From Heracleum sosnowskyi (lineage: Eukaryota > Streptophyta > Magnoliopsida > Apiales > Apiaceae): 64,000 nucleotides of DNA. The notes under the pieces were generated by a model. It saw nothing but the letters and a program-made list of their open reading frames with translations, was not told where the DNA came from and searched no databases. Positions 49,381 to 62,200 of the stretch are shown here, piece after piece; the first letter of the stretch is position 1; every line of letters begins with the position of its first letter. Made by a program: the position numbers and the translations under genes. The stretch spans positions 248,001-312,000 of the forward strand of contig JAUIZM010000013.1 of NCBI GenBank assembly GCA_030848705.1. Direction: 5' to 3'.

Positions 49381-52300
49381 AATAAAGCTCTAAATGGTTT
49401 GGATTGAGAGGAAACCCTAAAATCTAAAAAGTTGGTAATGTGTATATGAAATTAATTGCTTATTCAATAAGTAAATATCTAAGGGTAAATCAAGTTCATT
49501 TTTATTTAAAAAGTCAATAATGAAGCTCTAAATGAATTTCTTGTAAAATAAGTCAAGAATAAAGCTTTACGTGATTTTCATTCATTTATTGAGAGTAACC
49601 CTAAATCCTAACAAGTCAATGACGAGGCTCACAAGTTTTATCCTTATTCTACATGTAAGTATCTAACCTCCAAACAAATTTTATGTTTAAACAAGACAAT
49701 AAAGAAGCTCTAAATTGATTACTTGTTGAATAAGTCGAGAATAAAGCTTCACCTGATTTTCATTCATTTATTGAGAGTAACCCTAAATCCTAACAAGTCA
49801 ATGACGAAGCTCACAAGTTTTATCCTTATTCTACATGTAAGTATCTAAGCTCCAAACAAATTTTATGTTTAAACAAGACAATAAAGAAGCTCTAAATGGA
49901 TTACTTGTTGAATAAGTCGGGAATAAAGCTCTAAGTGGTTTGGATTGAGAGGAAACCCTAAAACCTAAAAAGTTGGTAATGTGTATATGAAATTAATTGC
50001 TTATTCAATAAGTAAATATCTGAGGGTAAATCAAGTTCATTTTTATTTAAAAAGTCAATAATGAAGCTCTAAATGAATTTCTTGTAAAATAAGTCAAGAA
50101 TAAAGCTTTACGTGATTTTTATTCATTTATTGAGAGTAACCCTAAATCCTAACAAGTCAATGACGAGGCTCACAAGTTTTATCCTTATTCTACATGTATG
50201 TATCTAAGCTCCAAACAAATTTTATGTTTAAACAAGACAATAAAGAAGCTCTAAATTGATTACTTGTTGAATAAGTCGGGAATAAAGCTTTACGTGATTT
50301 TCATTCATTTATTGAGAGTAACCCTAAATCCTAACAAGCCAATGACGAGGCTCACAAGTTTTATCCTTATTCTACATGTACGTATCTAAGCTCCAAGCAA
50401 ATTTTATGTTTAAACAAGACAATAAAGAAGCTCTAAATTGATTACTTGTTGAATAAGTCGAGAATAAAGCTTCACCTGATTTTCATTCATTTATTGAGAG
50501 TAACCCTAAATCCTAACAAGTCAATGACGAGGCTCACAAGTTTTATCCTTATTCTACATGTAAGTATCTAAGCTCCAAATAAATTTTATGTTTAAACAAG
50601 ACAATAAAGAAGCTCTAAATTGATTACTTGTTGAATAAGTCGGGAATAAAGCTTTACGTGATTTTCATTCATTTATTGAGAGTAACCCTAAATCCTAACA
50701 AGTCAATGACGAGGCTCACAAGTTTTATCCTTATTCTACATGTAAGTATCTAAGCTCCAAACAAATTTTATGTTTAAACAAGACAATAAAGAAGCTCTAA
50801 ATTGATTACTTGTTGAATAAGTCGGGAATAAAGCTTTACGTGATTTTCATTCATTTATTGAGAGTAACCCTAAATCCTAACAAGTCAATGACGAGGCTCA
50901 CAAGTTTTATCCTTATTCTACATGTAAGTATCTAAGCTCCAAGCAAATTTTATGTTTAAACAAGACAATAAAGAAGCTCTAAATTGATTACTTGTTGAAT
51001 AAGTCGGGAATAAAGCTTCACCTGATTTTCATTCATTTATTGAGAGTAACCCTAAATCCTAACAAGTCAATGACGAGGCTCACAAGTTTTATCCTTATTC
51101 TACATGTAAGTATCTAAGCTCCAAACAAATTTTATGTTTAAACAAGACAATAAAGAAGCTCTAAATTGATTACTTGTTGAATAAGTCGGGAATAAAGATT
51201 TACGTGATTTTCATTCATTTATTGAGAGTAACCCTAAATCCTAACAAGTCAATGACGAGGCTCACAAGTTTTATCCTTATTCTACATGTAAGTATCTAAG
51301 CTCCAAACAAATTTTATGTTTAAACAAGACAATAAAGAAGCTCTAAATTGATTACTTGTTGAATAAGTCGGGAATAAAGATTTACGTGATTTTCATTCAT
51401 TTATTGAGAGTAACCCTAAATCCTAACAAGTCAATGACGAAGATCACAAGTTTTATCCTTATTCTACATGTAAGTATCTAAGCTCCAAACAAATTTTATG
51501 TTTAAACAAGACAATAAAGAAGCTCTAAATGGATTACTTGTTGAATAAGTCGGGAATAAAGCTCTAAGTGGTTTGGATTGAGAGGAAACCCTAAAATCTA
51601 AAAAGTTGGTAATGTGTATATGAAATTAATTGCTTATTCAATAAGTAAATATCTAAGGGTAAATCAAGTTCATTTTTATTTAAAAAGTCAATAATGAAGC
51701 TCTAAATGAATTTCTTGTAAAATAAGTCAAGAATAAAGCTTTACGTTATTTTTATTCATTTATTGGGAGTAACCCTAAATCCTAACAAGTCAATGACGAG
51801 GCTCACAAGTTTTATCCTTATTCTACATGTAAGTATCTAAGCTCCAAACAAATTTTATGTTTAAACAAGACAATAAAGAAGCTCTAAATTGATTACTTGT
51901 TGAATAAGTCGGGAATAAAGCTTTACGTGATTTTCATTCATTTATTGAGAGTAACCCTAAATCCTAACAAGTCAATGACGAAGATCACAAGTTTTATCCT
52001 TATTCTACATGTAAGTATCTAAGCTCCAAACAAATTTTATGTTTAAACAAGACAATAAAGAAGCTCTAAATGGATTACTTGTTGAATAAGTCGGGAATAA
52101 AGCTCTAAGTGGTTTGGATTTAGAGGAAACCCTAAAATCTAAAAAGTTGGTAATGTGTATATGAAATTAATTGCTTATTCAATAAGTAAATATCTAAGGG
52201 TAAATCAAGTTCATTTTTATTTAAAAAGTCAATAATGAAGCTCTAAATGAATTTCTTGTAAAATAAGTCAAGAATAAAGCTTTACGTGATTTTCATTCAT

Positions 52301-55300
52301 TTATTGAGAGTAACCCTAAATCCTAACAAGTCAATGATGAGGCTCACAAGTTTTATCCTTATTCTACATGTAAGTATCTAAGCTCCAAACAAATTTTATG
52401 TTTAAACAAGACAATAAAGAAGCTCTAAATTGATTACTTATTGAATAAGTCGGGAATAAAGCTTTACGTGATTTTCATTCACTTATTGAGAGTAACCCTA
52501 AATCCTAACAAGTCAATGACGAGGCTCACAAGTTTTATCCTTATTCTACATGTAAGTATCTAAGCTCCAAACAAATTTTATGTTTAAACAAGACAATAAA
52601 GAAGCTCTAAATTGATTACTTGTTGAATAAGTCGGGAATAAAGCTTTACGTGATTTTCATTCATTTATTGAGAGTAACCCTAAATCCTAACAAGTCAATG
52701 ACGAAGATCACAAGTTTTATCCTTATTCTACATGTAAGTATCTAAGCTCCAAACAAATTTTATGTTTAAACAAGACAATAAAGAAGCTCTAAATGGATTA
52801 CTTGTTGAATAAGTCGGGAATAAAGCTCTAAATGGTTTGGATTGAGAGGAAACCCTAAAATCTAAAAAGTTGGTAATGTGTATATGAAATTAATTGCTTA
52901 TTCAATAAGTAAATATCTAAGGGTAAATCAAGTTCATTTTTATTTAAAAAGTCAATAATGAAGCTCTAAATGAATTTCTTGTAAAATAAGTCAAGAATAA
53001 AGCTTTACGTGATTTTCATTCATTTATTGAGAGTAACCCTAAATCCTAACAAGTCAATGACGAGGCTCACAAGTTTTATCCTTATTCTACATGTAAGTAT
53101 CTAACCTCCAAACAAATTTTATGTTTAAACAAGACAATAAAGAAGCTCTAAATTGATTACTTGTTGAATAAGTCGAGAATAAAGCTTCACCTGATTTTCA
53201 TTCATTTATTGAGAGTAACCCTAAATCCTAACAAGTCAATGACGAAGCTCACAAGTTTTATCCTTATTCTACATGTAAGTATCTAAGCTCCAAACAAATT
53301 TTATGTTTAAACAAGACAATAAAGAAGCTCTAAATGGATTACTTGTTGAATAAGTCGGGAATAAAGCTCTAAGTGGTTTGGATTGAGAGGAAACCCTAAA
53401 ACCTAAAAAGTTGGTAATGTGTATATGAAATTAATTGCTTATTCAATAAGTAAATATCTGAGGGTAAATCAAGTTCATTTTTATTTAAAAAGTCAATAAT
53501 GAAGCTCTAAATGAATTTCTTGTAAAATAAGTCAAGAATAAAGCTTTACGTGATTTTTATTCATTTATTGAGAGTAACCCTAAATCCTAACAAGTCAATG
53601 ACGAGGCTCACAAGTTTTATCCTTATTCTACATGTATGTATCTAAGCTCCAAACAAATTTTATGTTTAAACAAGACAATAAAGAAGCTCTAAATTGATTA
53701 CTTGTTGAATAAGTCGGGAATAAAGCTTTACGTGATTTTCATTCATTTATTGAGAGTAACCCTAAATCCTAACAAGCCAATGACGAGGCTCACAAGTTTT
53801 ATCCTTATTCTACATGTACGTATCTAAGCTCCAAGCAAATTTTATGTTTAAACAAGACAATAAAGAAGCTCTAAATTGATTACTTGTTGAATAAGTCGAG
53901 AATAAAGCTTCACCTGATTTTCATTCATTTATTGAGAGTAACCCTAAATCCTAACAGGTCAATGACGAGGCTCACAAGTTTTATCCTTATTCTACATGTA
54001 AGTATCTAAGCTCCAAATAAATTTTATGTTTAAACAAGACAATAAAGAAGCTCTAAATTGATTACTTGTTGAATAAGTCGGGAATAAAGCTTTACGTGAT
54101 TTTCATTCATTTATTGAGAGTAACCCTAAATCCTAACAAGTCAATGACGAGGCTCACAAGTTTTATCCTTATTCTACATGTAAGTATCTAAGCTCCAAAC
54201 AAATTTTATGTTTAAACAAGACAATAAAGAAGCTCTAAATTGATTACTTGTTGAATAAGTCGGGAATAAAGCTTTACGTGATTTTCATTCATTTATTGAG
54301 AGTAACCCTAAATCCTAACAAGTCAATGACGAGGCTCACAAGTTTTATCCTTATTCTACATGTAAGTATCTAAGCTCCAAGCAAATTTTATGTTTAAACA
54401 AGACAATAAAGAAGCTCTAAATTGATTACTTGTTGAATAAGTCGGGAATAAAGCTTCACCTGATTTTCATTCATTTATTGAGAGTAACCCTAAATCCTAA
54501 CAAGTCAATGACGAGGCTCACAAGTTTTATCCTTATTCTACATGTAAGTATCTAAGCTCCAAACAAATTTTATGTTTAAACAAGACAATAAAGAAGCTCT
54601 AAATTGATTACTTGTTGAATAAGTCGGGAATAAAGATTTACGTGATTTTCATTCATTTATTGAGAGTAACCCTAAATCCTAACAAGTCAATGACGAGGCT
54701 CACAAGTTTTATCCTTATTCTACATGTAAGTATCTAAGCTCCAAACAAATTTTATGTTTAAACAAGACAATAAAGAAGCTCTAAATTGATTACTTGTTGA
54801 ATAAGTCGGGAATAAAGATTTACGTGATTTTCATTCATTTATTGAGAGTAACCCTAAATCCTAACAAGTCAATGACGAAGATCACAAGTTTTATCCTTAT
54901 TCTACATGTAAGTATCTAAGCTCCAAACAAATTTTATGTTTAAACAAGACAATAAAGAAGCTCTAAATGGATTACTTGTTGAATAAGTCGGGAATAAAGC
55001 TCTAAGTGGTTTGGATTGAGAGGAAACCCTAAAATCTAAAAAGTTGGTAATGTGTATATGAAATTAATTGCTTATTCAATAAGTAAATATCAAAGGGTAA
55101 ATCAAGTTCATTTTTATTTAAAAAGTCAATAATGAAGCTCTAAATGAATTTCTTGTAAAATAAGTCAAGAATAAAGCTTTACGTTATTTTTATTCATTTA
55201 TTGGGAGTAACCCTAAATCCTAACAAGTCAATGACGAGGCTCACAAGTTTTATCCTTATTCTACATGTAAGTATCTAAGCTCCAAACAAATTTTATGTTT

Positions 55301-56256
55301 AAACAAGACAATAAAGAAGCTCTAAATTGATTACTTGTTGAATAAGTCGGGAATAAAGCTTTACGTGATTTTCATTCATTTATTGAGAGTAACCCTAAAT
55401 CCTAACAAGTCAATGACGAAGATCACAAGTTTTATCCTTATTCTACATGTAAGTATCTAAGCTCCAAACAAATTTTATGTTTAAACAAGACAATAAAGAA
55501 GCTCTAAATGGATTACTTGTTGAATAAGTCGGGAATAAAGCTCTAAGTGGTTTGGATTTAGAGGAAACCCTAAAATCTAAAAAGTTGGTAATGTGTATAT
55601 GAAATTAATTGCTTATTCAATAAGTAAATATCTAAGGGTAAATCAAGTTCATTTTTATTTAAAAAGTCAATAATGAAGCTCTAAATGAATTTCTTGTAAA
55701 ATAAGTCAAGAATAAAGCTTTACGTGATTTTCATTCATTTATTGAGAGTAACCCTAAATCCTAACAAGTCAATGATGAGGCTCACAAGTTTTATCCTTAT
55801 TCTACATGTAAGTATCTAAGCTCCAAACAAATTTTATGTTTAAACAAGACAATAAAGAAGCTCTAAATTGATTACTTGTTGAATAAGTCGGGAATAAAGC
55901 TTTACGTGATTTTCATTCACTTATTGAGAGTAACCCTAAATCCTAACAAGTCAATGACGAGGCTCACAAGTTTTATCCTTATTCTACATGTAAGTATCTA
56001 AGCTCCAAACAAATTTTATGTTTAAACAAGACAATAAAGAAGCTCTAAATTGATTACTTGTTGAATAAGTCGGGAATAAAGCTTTACGTGATTTTCATTC
56101 ATTTATTGAGAGTAACCCTAAATCCTAACAAGTCAATGACGAAGATCACAAGTTTTATCCTTATTCTACATGTAAGTATCTAAGCTCCAAACAAATTTTA
56201 TGTTTAAACAAGACAATAAAGAAGCTCTAAATGGATTACTTGTTGAATAAGTCGGG
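49381..56256. repeat. Mixed B/A satellite with a 3438-bp tandem duplication (two copies)
   Basis: B monomers start at 49381, 49922, 51555, 52096, then 52819, 53360, 54993, 55534. The spacing series 541, 1633, 541, 723 repeats, giving a 3438-bp unit: 49381-52818 and 52819-56256. Private variants are shared in register, for example AACAAGCCAATG (50340 and 53778), CTCCAAATAAATT (about 50574 and 54012), AAACCTAAAAAG and TATCTGAGGG in the second B of each copy, and GGATTTAGAGG in the fourth. A few single-base differences separate the copies. Confidence 0.9.
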
Positions 56257-59200
56257 AATAAAGCTCTAAGTGGTTTGGATTTAGAGGAAACCCTAAAATC
56301 TAAAAAGTTGGTAATGTGTATATGAAATTAATTGCTTATTCAATAAGTAAATATCTAAGGGTAAATCAAGTTCATTTTTATTTAAAAAGTCAATAATGAA
56401 GCTCTAAATGAATTTCTTGTAAAATAAGTCAAGAATAAAGCTTTACGTGATTTTCATTCATTTATTGAGAGTAACCCTAAATCCTAACAAGTCAATGACG
56501 AGGCTCACAAGTTTTATCCTTATTCTACATGTAAGTATCTAAGCTCCAAACAAATTTTATGTTTAAACAAGACAATAAAGAAGCTCTAAATTGATTACTT
56601 GTTGAATAAGTCGAGAATAAAGCTTTACGTGATTTTCATTCATTTATTGAGAGTAACCCTAAATCCTAACAAGTCAATGCCGAAGCACACAAGTTTTATC
56701 CTTATTCTACATGTAAGTATCTAAGCTCCAAACAAATTTTATGTTTAAACAAAACAATAAAGAAGCTCTAAATTGATTACTTGTTGAATAAGTCGGGAAT
56801 AAAGCTTTACGTGATTTTCATTCATTTATTGAGAGTAACCCTAAATCCTAACAAGTCAATGCCGAAGCACACAAGTTTTATCCTTATTCTACATGTAAGT
56901 ATCTACGCTCCAAACAAATTTTATGTTTAAACAAGACAATAAAGAAGCTCTAAATGGATTACTTGTTGCATAAGTCGGGAATAAAGCTCTAAGTGGTTTG
57001 GATTGAGATGAAACCCTAAAATCTAAAAAGTTGGTAATGTGTATATGAATTTAATTGCTTAGTCAATAAGTAAATATCTAAGGGTAAATCAATTTCATTT
57101 TTATTTAAAAAGTCAATAACGAAGATCTAAATGAATTTCTTGTAAAATAAGTCAAGAATAAAGCTTTACGTGATTTTCATTCATTTATTGTGAGTAACCC
57201 TAAATCCTAACAAGTCAATGACGAGGCTCACGAGTTTTATCCTTATTCTAGATGTAAGTATCTAAGCTCCAAACAAATTTTATGTTTAAACAAGACAATA
57301 AAGAAGCTCTAAATTGATTACTTGTTGAATAAGTCGGGAATAAAGCTTTACGTGATTTTCATTCATTTATTGAGAGTAACCCTAAATCCTAACAAGTCAA
57401 TGCCGAAGCTCACAAGTTTTATCCTTATTCTACATGTAAGTATCTACGCTCCAAACAAATTTTATGTTTAAACAAGACAATAAAGAAGCTCTAAATGGAT
57501 TACTTGTTGCATAAGTCGGGAATAAAGCTCTAAGTGGTTTGGATTGAGATGAAACCCTAAAATCTAAGAAGTTGGTAATGTGTATATGAATTTAATTGCT
57601 TAGTCAATAAGTAAATATCTAAGGGTAAATCAATTTCATTTTTATTTAAAAAGTCAATAACGAAGATCTAAATGAATTTCTTGTAAAATAAGTCAAGAAT
57701 AAAGCTTTACGTGATTTTCATTCATTTATTGTGAGTAACCCTAAATCCTAACAAGTCAATGACGAGGCTCACGAGTTTTATCCTTATTCTAGATGTAAGT
57801 ATCTAAGCTCCAAACAAATTTTATGTCTAAACAAGACAATAAAGAAGCTCTAAATTGATTACTTGTTGAATAAGTCGGGAATAAAGCTTTACGTGATTTT
57901 CATTCATTTATTGAGAGTAACCCTAAATCCTAACAAGTCAATGACGAAGCTCACAAGTTTTATCCTTATTCTACATGTAAGTATCTAAGCTCCAAACAAA
58001 TTTTATGTTTAAACAAGACAATAAAGAAGCTCTAAATGGATTACTTGTTGAATAAGTCGGGAATAAAGCTCTAAGTGGTTTGAATTGAGAGCAAACCCTA
58101 AAATCTAAAAAGTTGGTAATGTGTATATGAAATTAATTGCTTATTCAATAAGTAAATATCTAAGGGTAAATCAAGTTCATTTTTATTTAAAAAGTCAATA
58201 ATGAAGCTCTAAATGAATTTCTTGTAAAATAAGTCGGGAATAAAGCTTTACGTGATTTTCATTCATTTATTGAGAGTAACCCTAAATCCTAACAAGTCAA
58301 TGACGAAGCTCAAAAGTTTTATCCTTATTCTACATGTAAGTATCTAAGCTCCAAACAAATTTTATGTTTAAACAAGACAATAAAGAAGCTCTAAATGGAT
58401 TACTTTTTGAATAAGTCGGGAATAAAGCTCTAAGTGGTTTGAATTGAGAGGAAATCCTAAAATCTAAAAAGTTGGTAATGTGTATATGAAATTAATTTCT
58501 TATTCAATAAGTAAATATCTAAGGGTAAATCAAGTTCATTTTTATTTAAAAAGTCAATAATGAAGCTCTAAATGAATTTCTTGTAAAATAAGTCAAGAAT
58601 AAAGCTTTACGTGATTTTCATTCATTTTGAGAGTAACCCTAAATCCTAACAAGTCAATGACGAGGCTCACAAGTTTTATCCTTATTCTACATGTAAATAT
58701 CTAAGCTCCAAACAAATTTAATGTTTAAACAAAACAATAAAGAAGCTCTAAATGGATTACTTGTTGAATAAGTCGGGAATAAAGCTCTAAGTGGTTTGGA
58801 TTGAGAGTAAACCCTAAAATCTAAAAAGTTGGTAATGTGTATATGAAATTAATTGCTTATTCAATAAGTAAATATCTAACGGTAAATCAAGTTCATTTTT
58901 ATTAAAAAAGTCAATAACGAAGATCTAAATGAATTTCTTGTAAAATAAGTCAAGAATAAAGCTTTACGTGATTTTCATTCATTTACTGAGAGTAACCCTA
59001 AATCCTAACAAGTCAATGACGAGGCTCACAAGCTTTATCCTTATTCTACATGTAAGTATCTAAGCTCCAAAAAAATTTCATGTTTAAACAAGACAATGAA
59101 GAAGTTCTAAATTGATTACTTGTTGAATAAGTCGGGAATAAAGCTTTACGTGATTTTCATTCATTTATTGAGAGTAACCCTAAATCCTAACAAATCAATG

Positions 59201-62200
59201 ACGAAGCTTACAAGTTTTATCCTTATTCTACATGTAAGTATCTAAACTCCAAACAAATTTTATGTTTAAACAAGACAATAAAGAAGCTCTAAATGGATTA
59301 CTTGTTGAATAAGTCAGGAATAAAGCTCTAAGTGGTTTGAATTGAAAGGAAACCCTAAAATCTAAAAAGTTGGTAATGTGTATATGAAATTAATTTCTTA
59401 TTCAATAAGTAAATATCTAAGGGTAAATCAGGTTCATTTTTATTTAAAAAGTCAATAATGAAGCTCTAAATGAATTTCTTGTAAAATAAGTCAAGAATAA
59501 AGCTTTACGTGATTTTCATTCATTTATTGAGAGTAACCCTAAATCCTAACAAGTCAATGACGAGGCTCACGAGTTTTATCCTTATTCTACATGTAAGTAT
59601 CTAAGCTCCAAACAAATTTTATGTTTAAACAAGACAATAAAGAAGCTCTAAATTGATTACTTGTTGAATAAGTCGGGAATAAAGCTTTACGTGATTTTCA
59701 TTCATTTATTGAGAGTAACCCTAAATCCTAACAAGTCAATGACGAATCTCACAAGTTTTATCCTTATTCTACATGTAAGTATCTACGCTCCAAACAAATT
59801 TTATGTTTAAACAAGACAATAAAGAAGCTCTAAATGGATTACTTGTTGCGTAAGTCGGGAATAAAGCTCTAAGTGGTTTGAACTGAGAGGAAACCCTAAA
59901 ATCTAAAAAGTTGGTAATGTGTATATGAAATTAATTGCTTATTCAATAAGTAAATATCTAAGGGTAAATCAAGTTCATTTTTGTTTAAAAAGTCAATAAT
60001 GAAGATCTAAATGAATTTCTTGTAAAATAAGTCAAGAATAAAGCTTTACGTGATTTTCATTCATTTATTGAGTGTAACCCTAAATCCTAACAAGTCAATG
60101 ACGAGGCTCACAAGTTTTATCATTATTCTACATGTAAGTATCTAAGCTCCAAACAAATTTTATGTTTAAACAAGACAATAAAGAAGCTCTAAATTGATTA
60201 CTTGTTGAATAAGTCGGGAATAAAGCTTTACGTGATTTTCATTCATTTATTGAGAGTAACCCTAAATCCTAACAAGTCAATGCCGAAGCTCACAAGTTTT
60301 ATCCTTATTCTACATGTAAGTATCTACGCTCCAAACAAATTTTATGTTTAAACAAGACAATAAAGAAGCTCTAAATGAATTACTTGTTGCATAAGTCGGG
60401 AATAAAGCTCTAAGTGGTTTGGATTGAGATGAAACCCTAAAATCTAAAAAGTTGGTAATGTGTATATGAATTTAATTGCTTAGTCAATAAGTAAATATCT
60501 AAGGGTAAATCAATTTCATTTTTATTTAAAAAGTCAATAACGAAGATCTAAATGAATTTCTTGTAAAATAAGTCAAGAATAAAGCTTTACGTGATTTTCA
60601 TTCATTTATTGAGAGTAACCCTAAATCCTAACAAGTCAATGACGAGGCTCACGAGTTTTATCCTTATTCTAGATGTAAGTATCTAAGCTCCAAACAAATT
60701 TTATGTTTAAACAAGACAATAAAGAAGCTCTAAATTGATTACTTGTTGAATAAGTCGAGAATAAAGCTTTACGTGATTTTCATTCATTTATTGAGAGTAA
60801 CCCTAAATCCTAACAAGTCAATGACGAAGCTCACAAGTTTTATCCTTATTCTACATGTAAGTATCTAAGCTCCAAACAAATTTTATGTTTAAACAAGACA
60901 ATAAAGAAGCTCTAAATGGATTACTTGTTGAATAAGTCGGGAATAAAGCTCTAAGTGGTTTGAATTGAGAGGAAACCCTAAAATCTAAAAAGTTGGTAAT
61001 GTGTATATGAAATTAATTGCTTATTAAATAAGTAAATATCTAAGGGTTAATCAAGTTCATTTTTATTTAAAAAGTCAATAATGAAGCTCTAAATGAATTT
61101 CTTGTAAAATAAGTCGGGAATAAAGCTTTACGTGATTTTCATTCATTTATTGAGAGTAACCCTAAATCCTAACAAGTCAATGACGAAGCTCAAAAGTTTT
61201 ATCCTTATTCTACATGTAAGTATCTAAGCTCCAAACAAATTTTATGTTTAAACAAGACAATAAAGAAGCTCTAAATGGATTACTTGTTGAATAAGTCGGG
61301 AATAAAGCTCTAAGTGGTTTGAATTGAGAGGAAATCCTAAAATCTAAAAAGTTGGTAATGTGTATATGAAATTAATTGCTTATTCAATAAGTAAATATCT
61401 AAGGGTAAATCAAGTTCATTTTTTTAAAAAAAGTCAATAATGAAGCTCTAAATGAATTTCTTGTAAAATAAGTCAAGAATAAAGCTTTACGTGATTTTCA
61501 TTCATTTATTGAGAGTAACCCTAAATCCTAACAAGTCAATGACGAGGCTCACAAGTTTTATCCTTATTCTACATGTAAGTATCTAAGCTCCAAACAAATT
61601 TTGTGTTTAAACAAGACAATAAAGAAGCTCTAAATTGATTACTTGTTGAATAAGTCGGGAATAAAGCTTTACGTGATTTTCATTCATTTATTGAGAGTAA
61701 CCCTAAATCCTAACAAGTCAATGACGAAGATCACAAGTTTTATCCTTATTCTACATGTAAGTATCTAAGCTCCAAACAAATTTTATGTTTAAACAAGACA
61801 ATAAAGAAGCTCTAAATGGATTACTTGTTGAATAAGTCGGGAATAAAGCTCTAAATGGTTTGGATTGAGAGGAAACCCTAAAATCTAAAAAGTTGGTAAT
61901 GTGTATATGAAATTAATTGCTTATTCAATAAGTAAATATCTAAGGGTAAATCAAGTTCATTTTTATTTAAAAAGTCAATAATGAAGCTCTAAATGAATTT
62001 CTTGTAAAATAAGTCAAGAATAAAGCTTTACGTGATTTTCATTCATTTATTGAGAGTAACCCTAAATCCTAACAAGTCAATGACGAGGCTCACAAGTTTT
62101 ATCCTTATTCTACATGTAAGTATCTAAGCTCCAAACAAATTTTGTGTTTAAACAAGACAATAAAGAAGCTCTAAATTGATTACTTGTTGAATAAGTCGGG

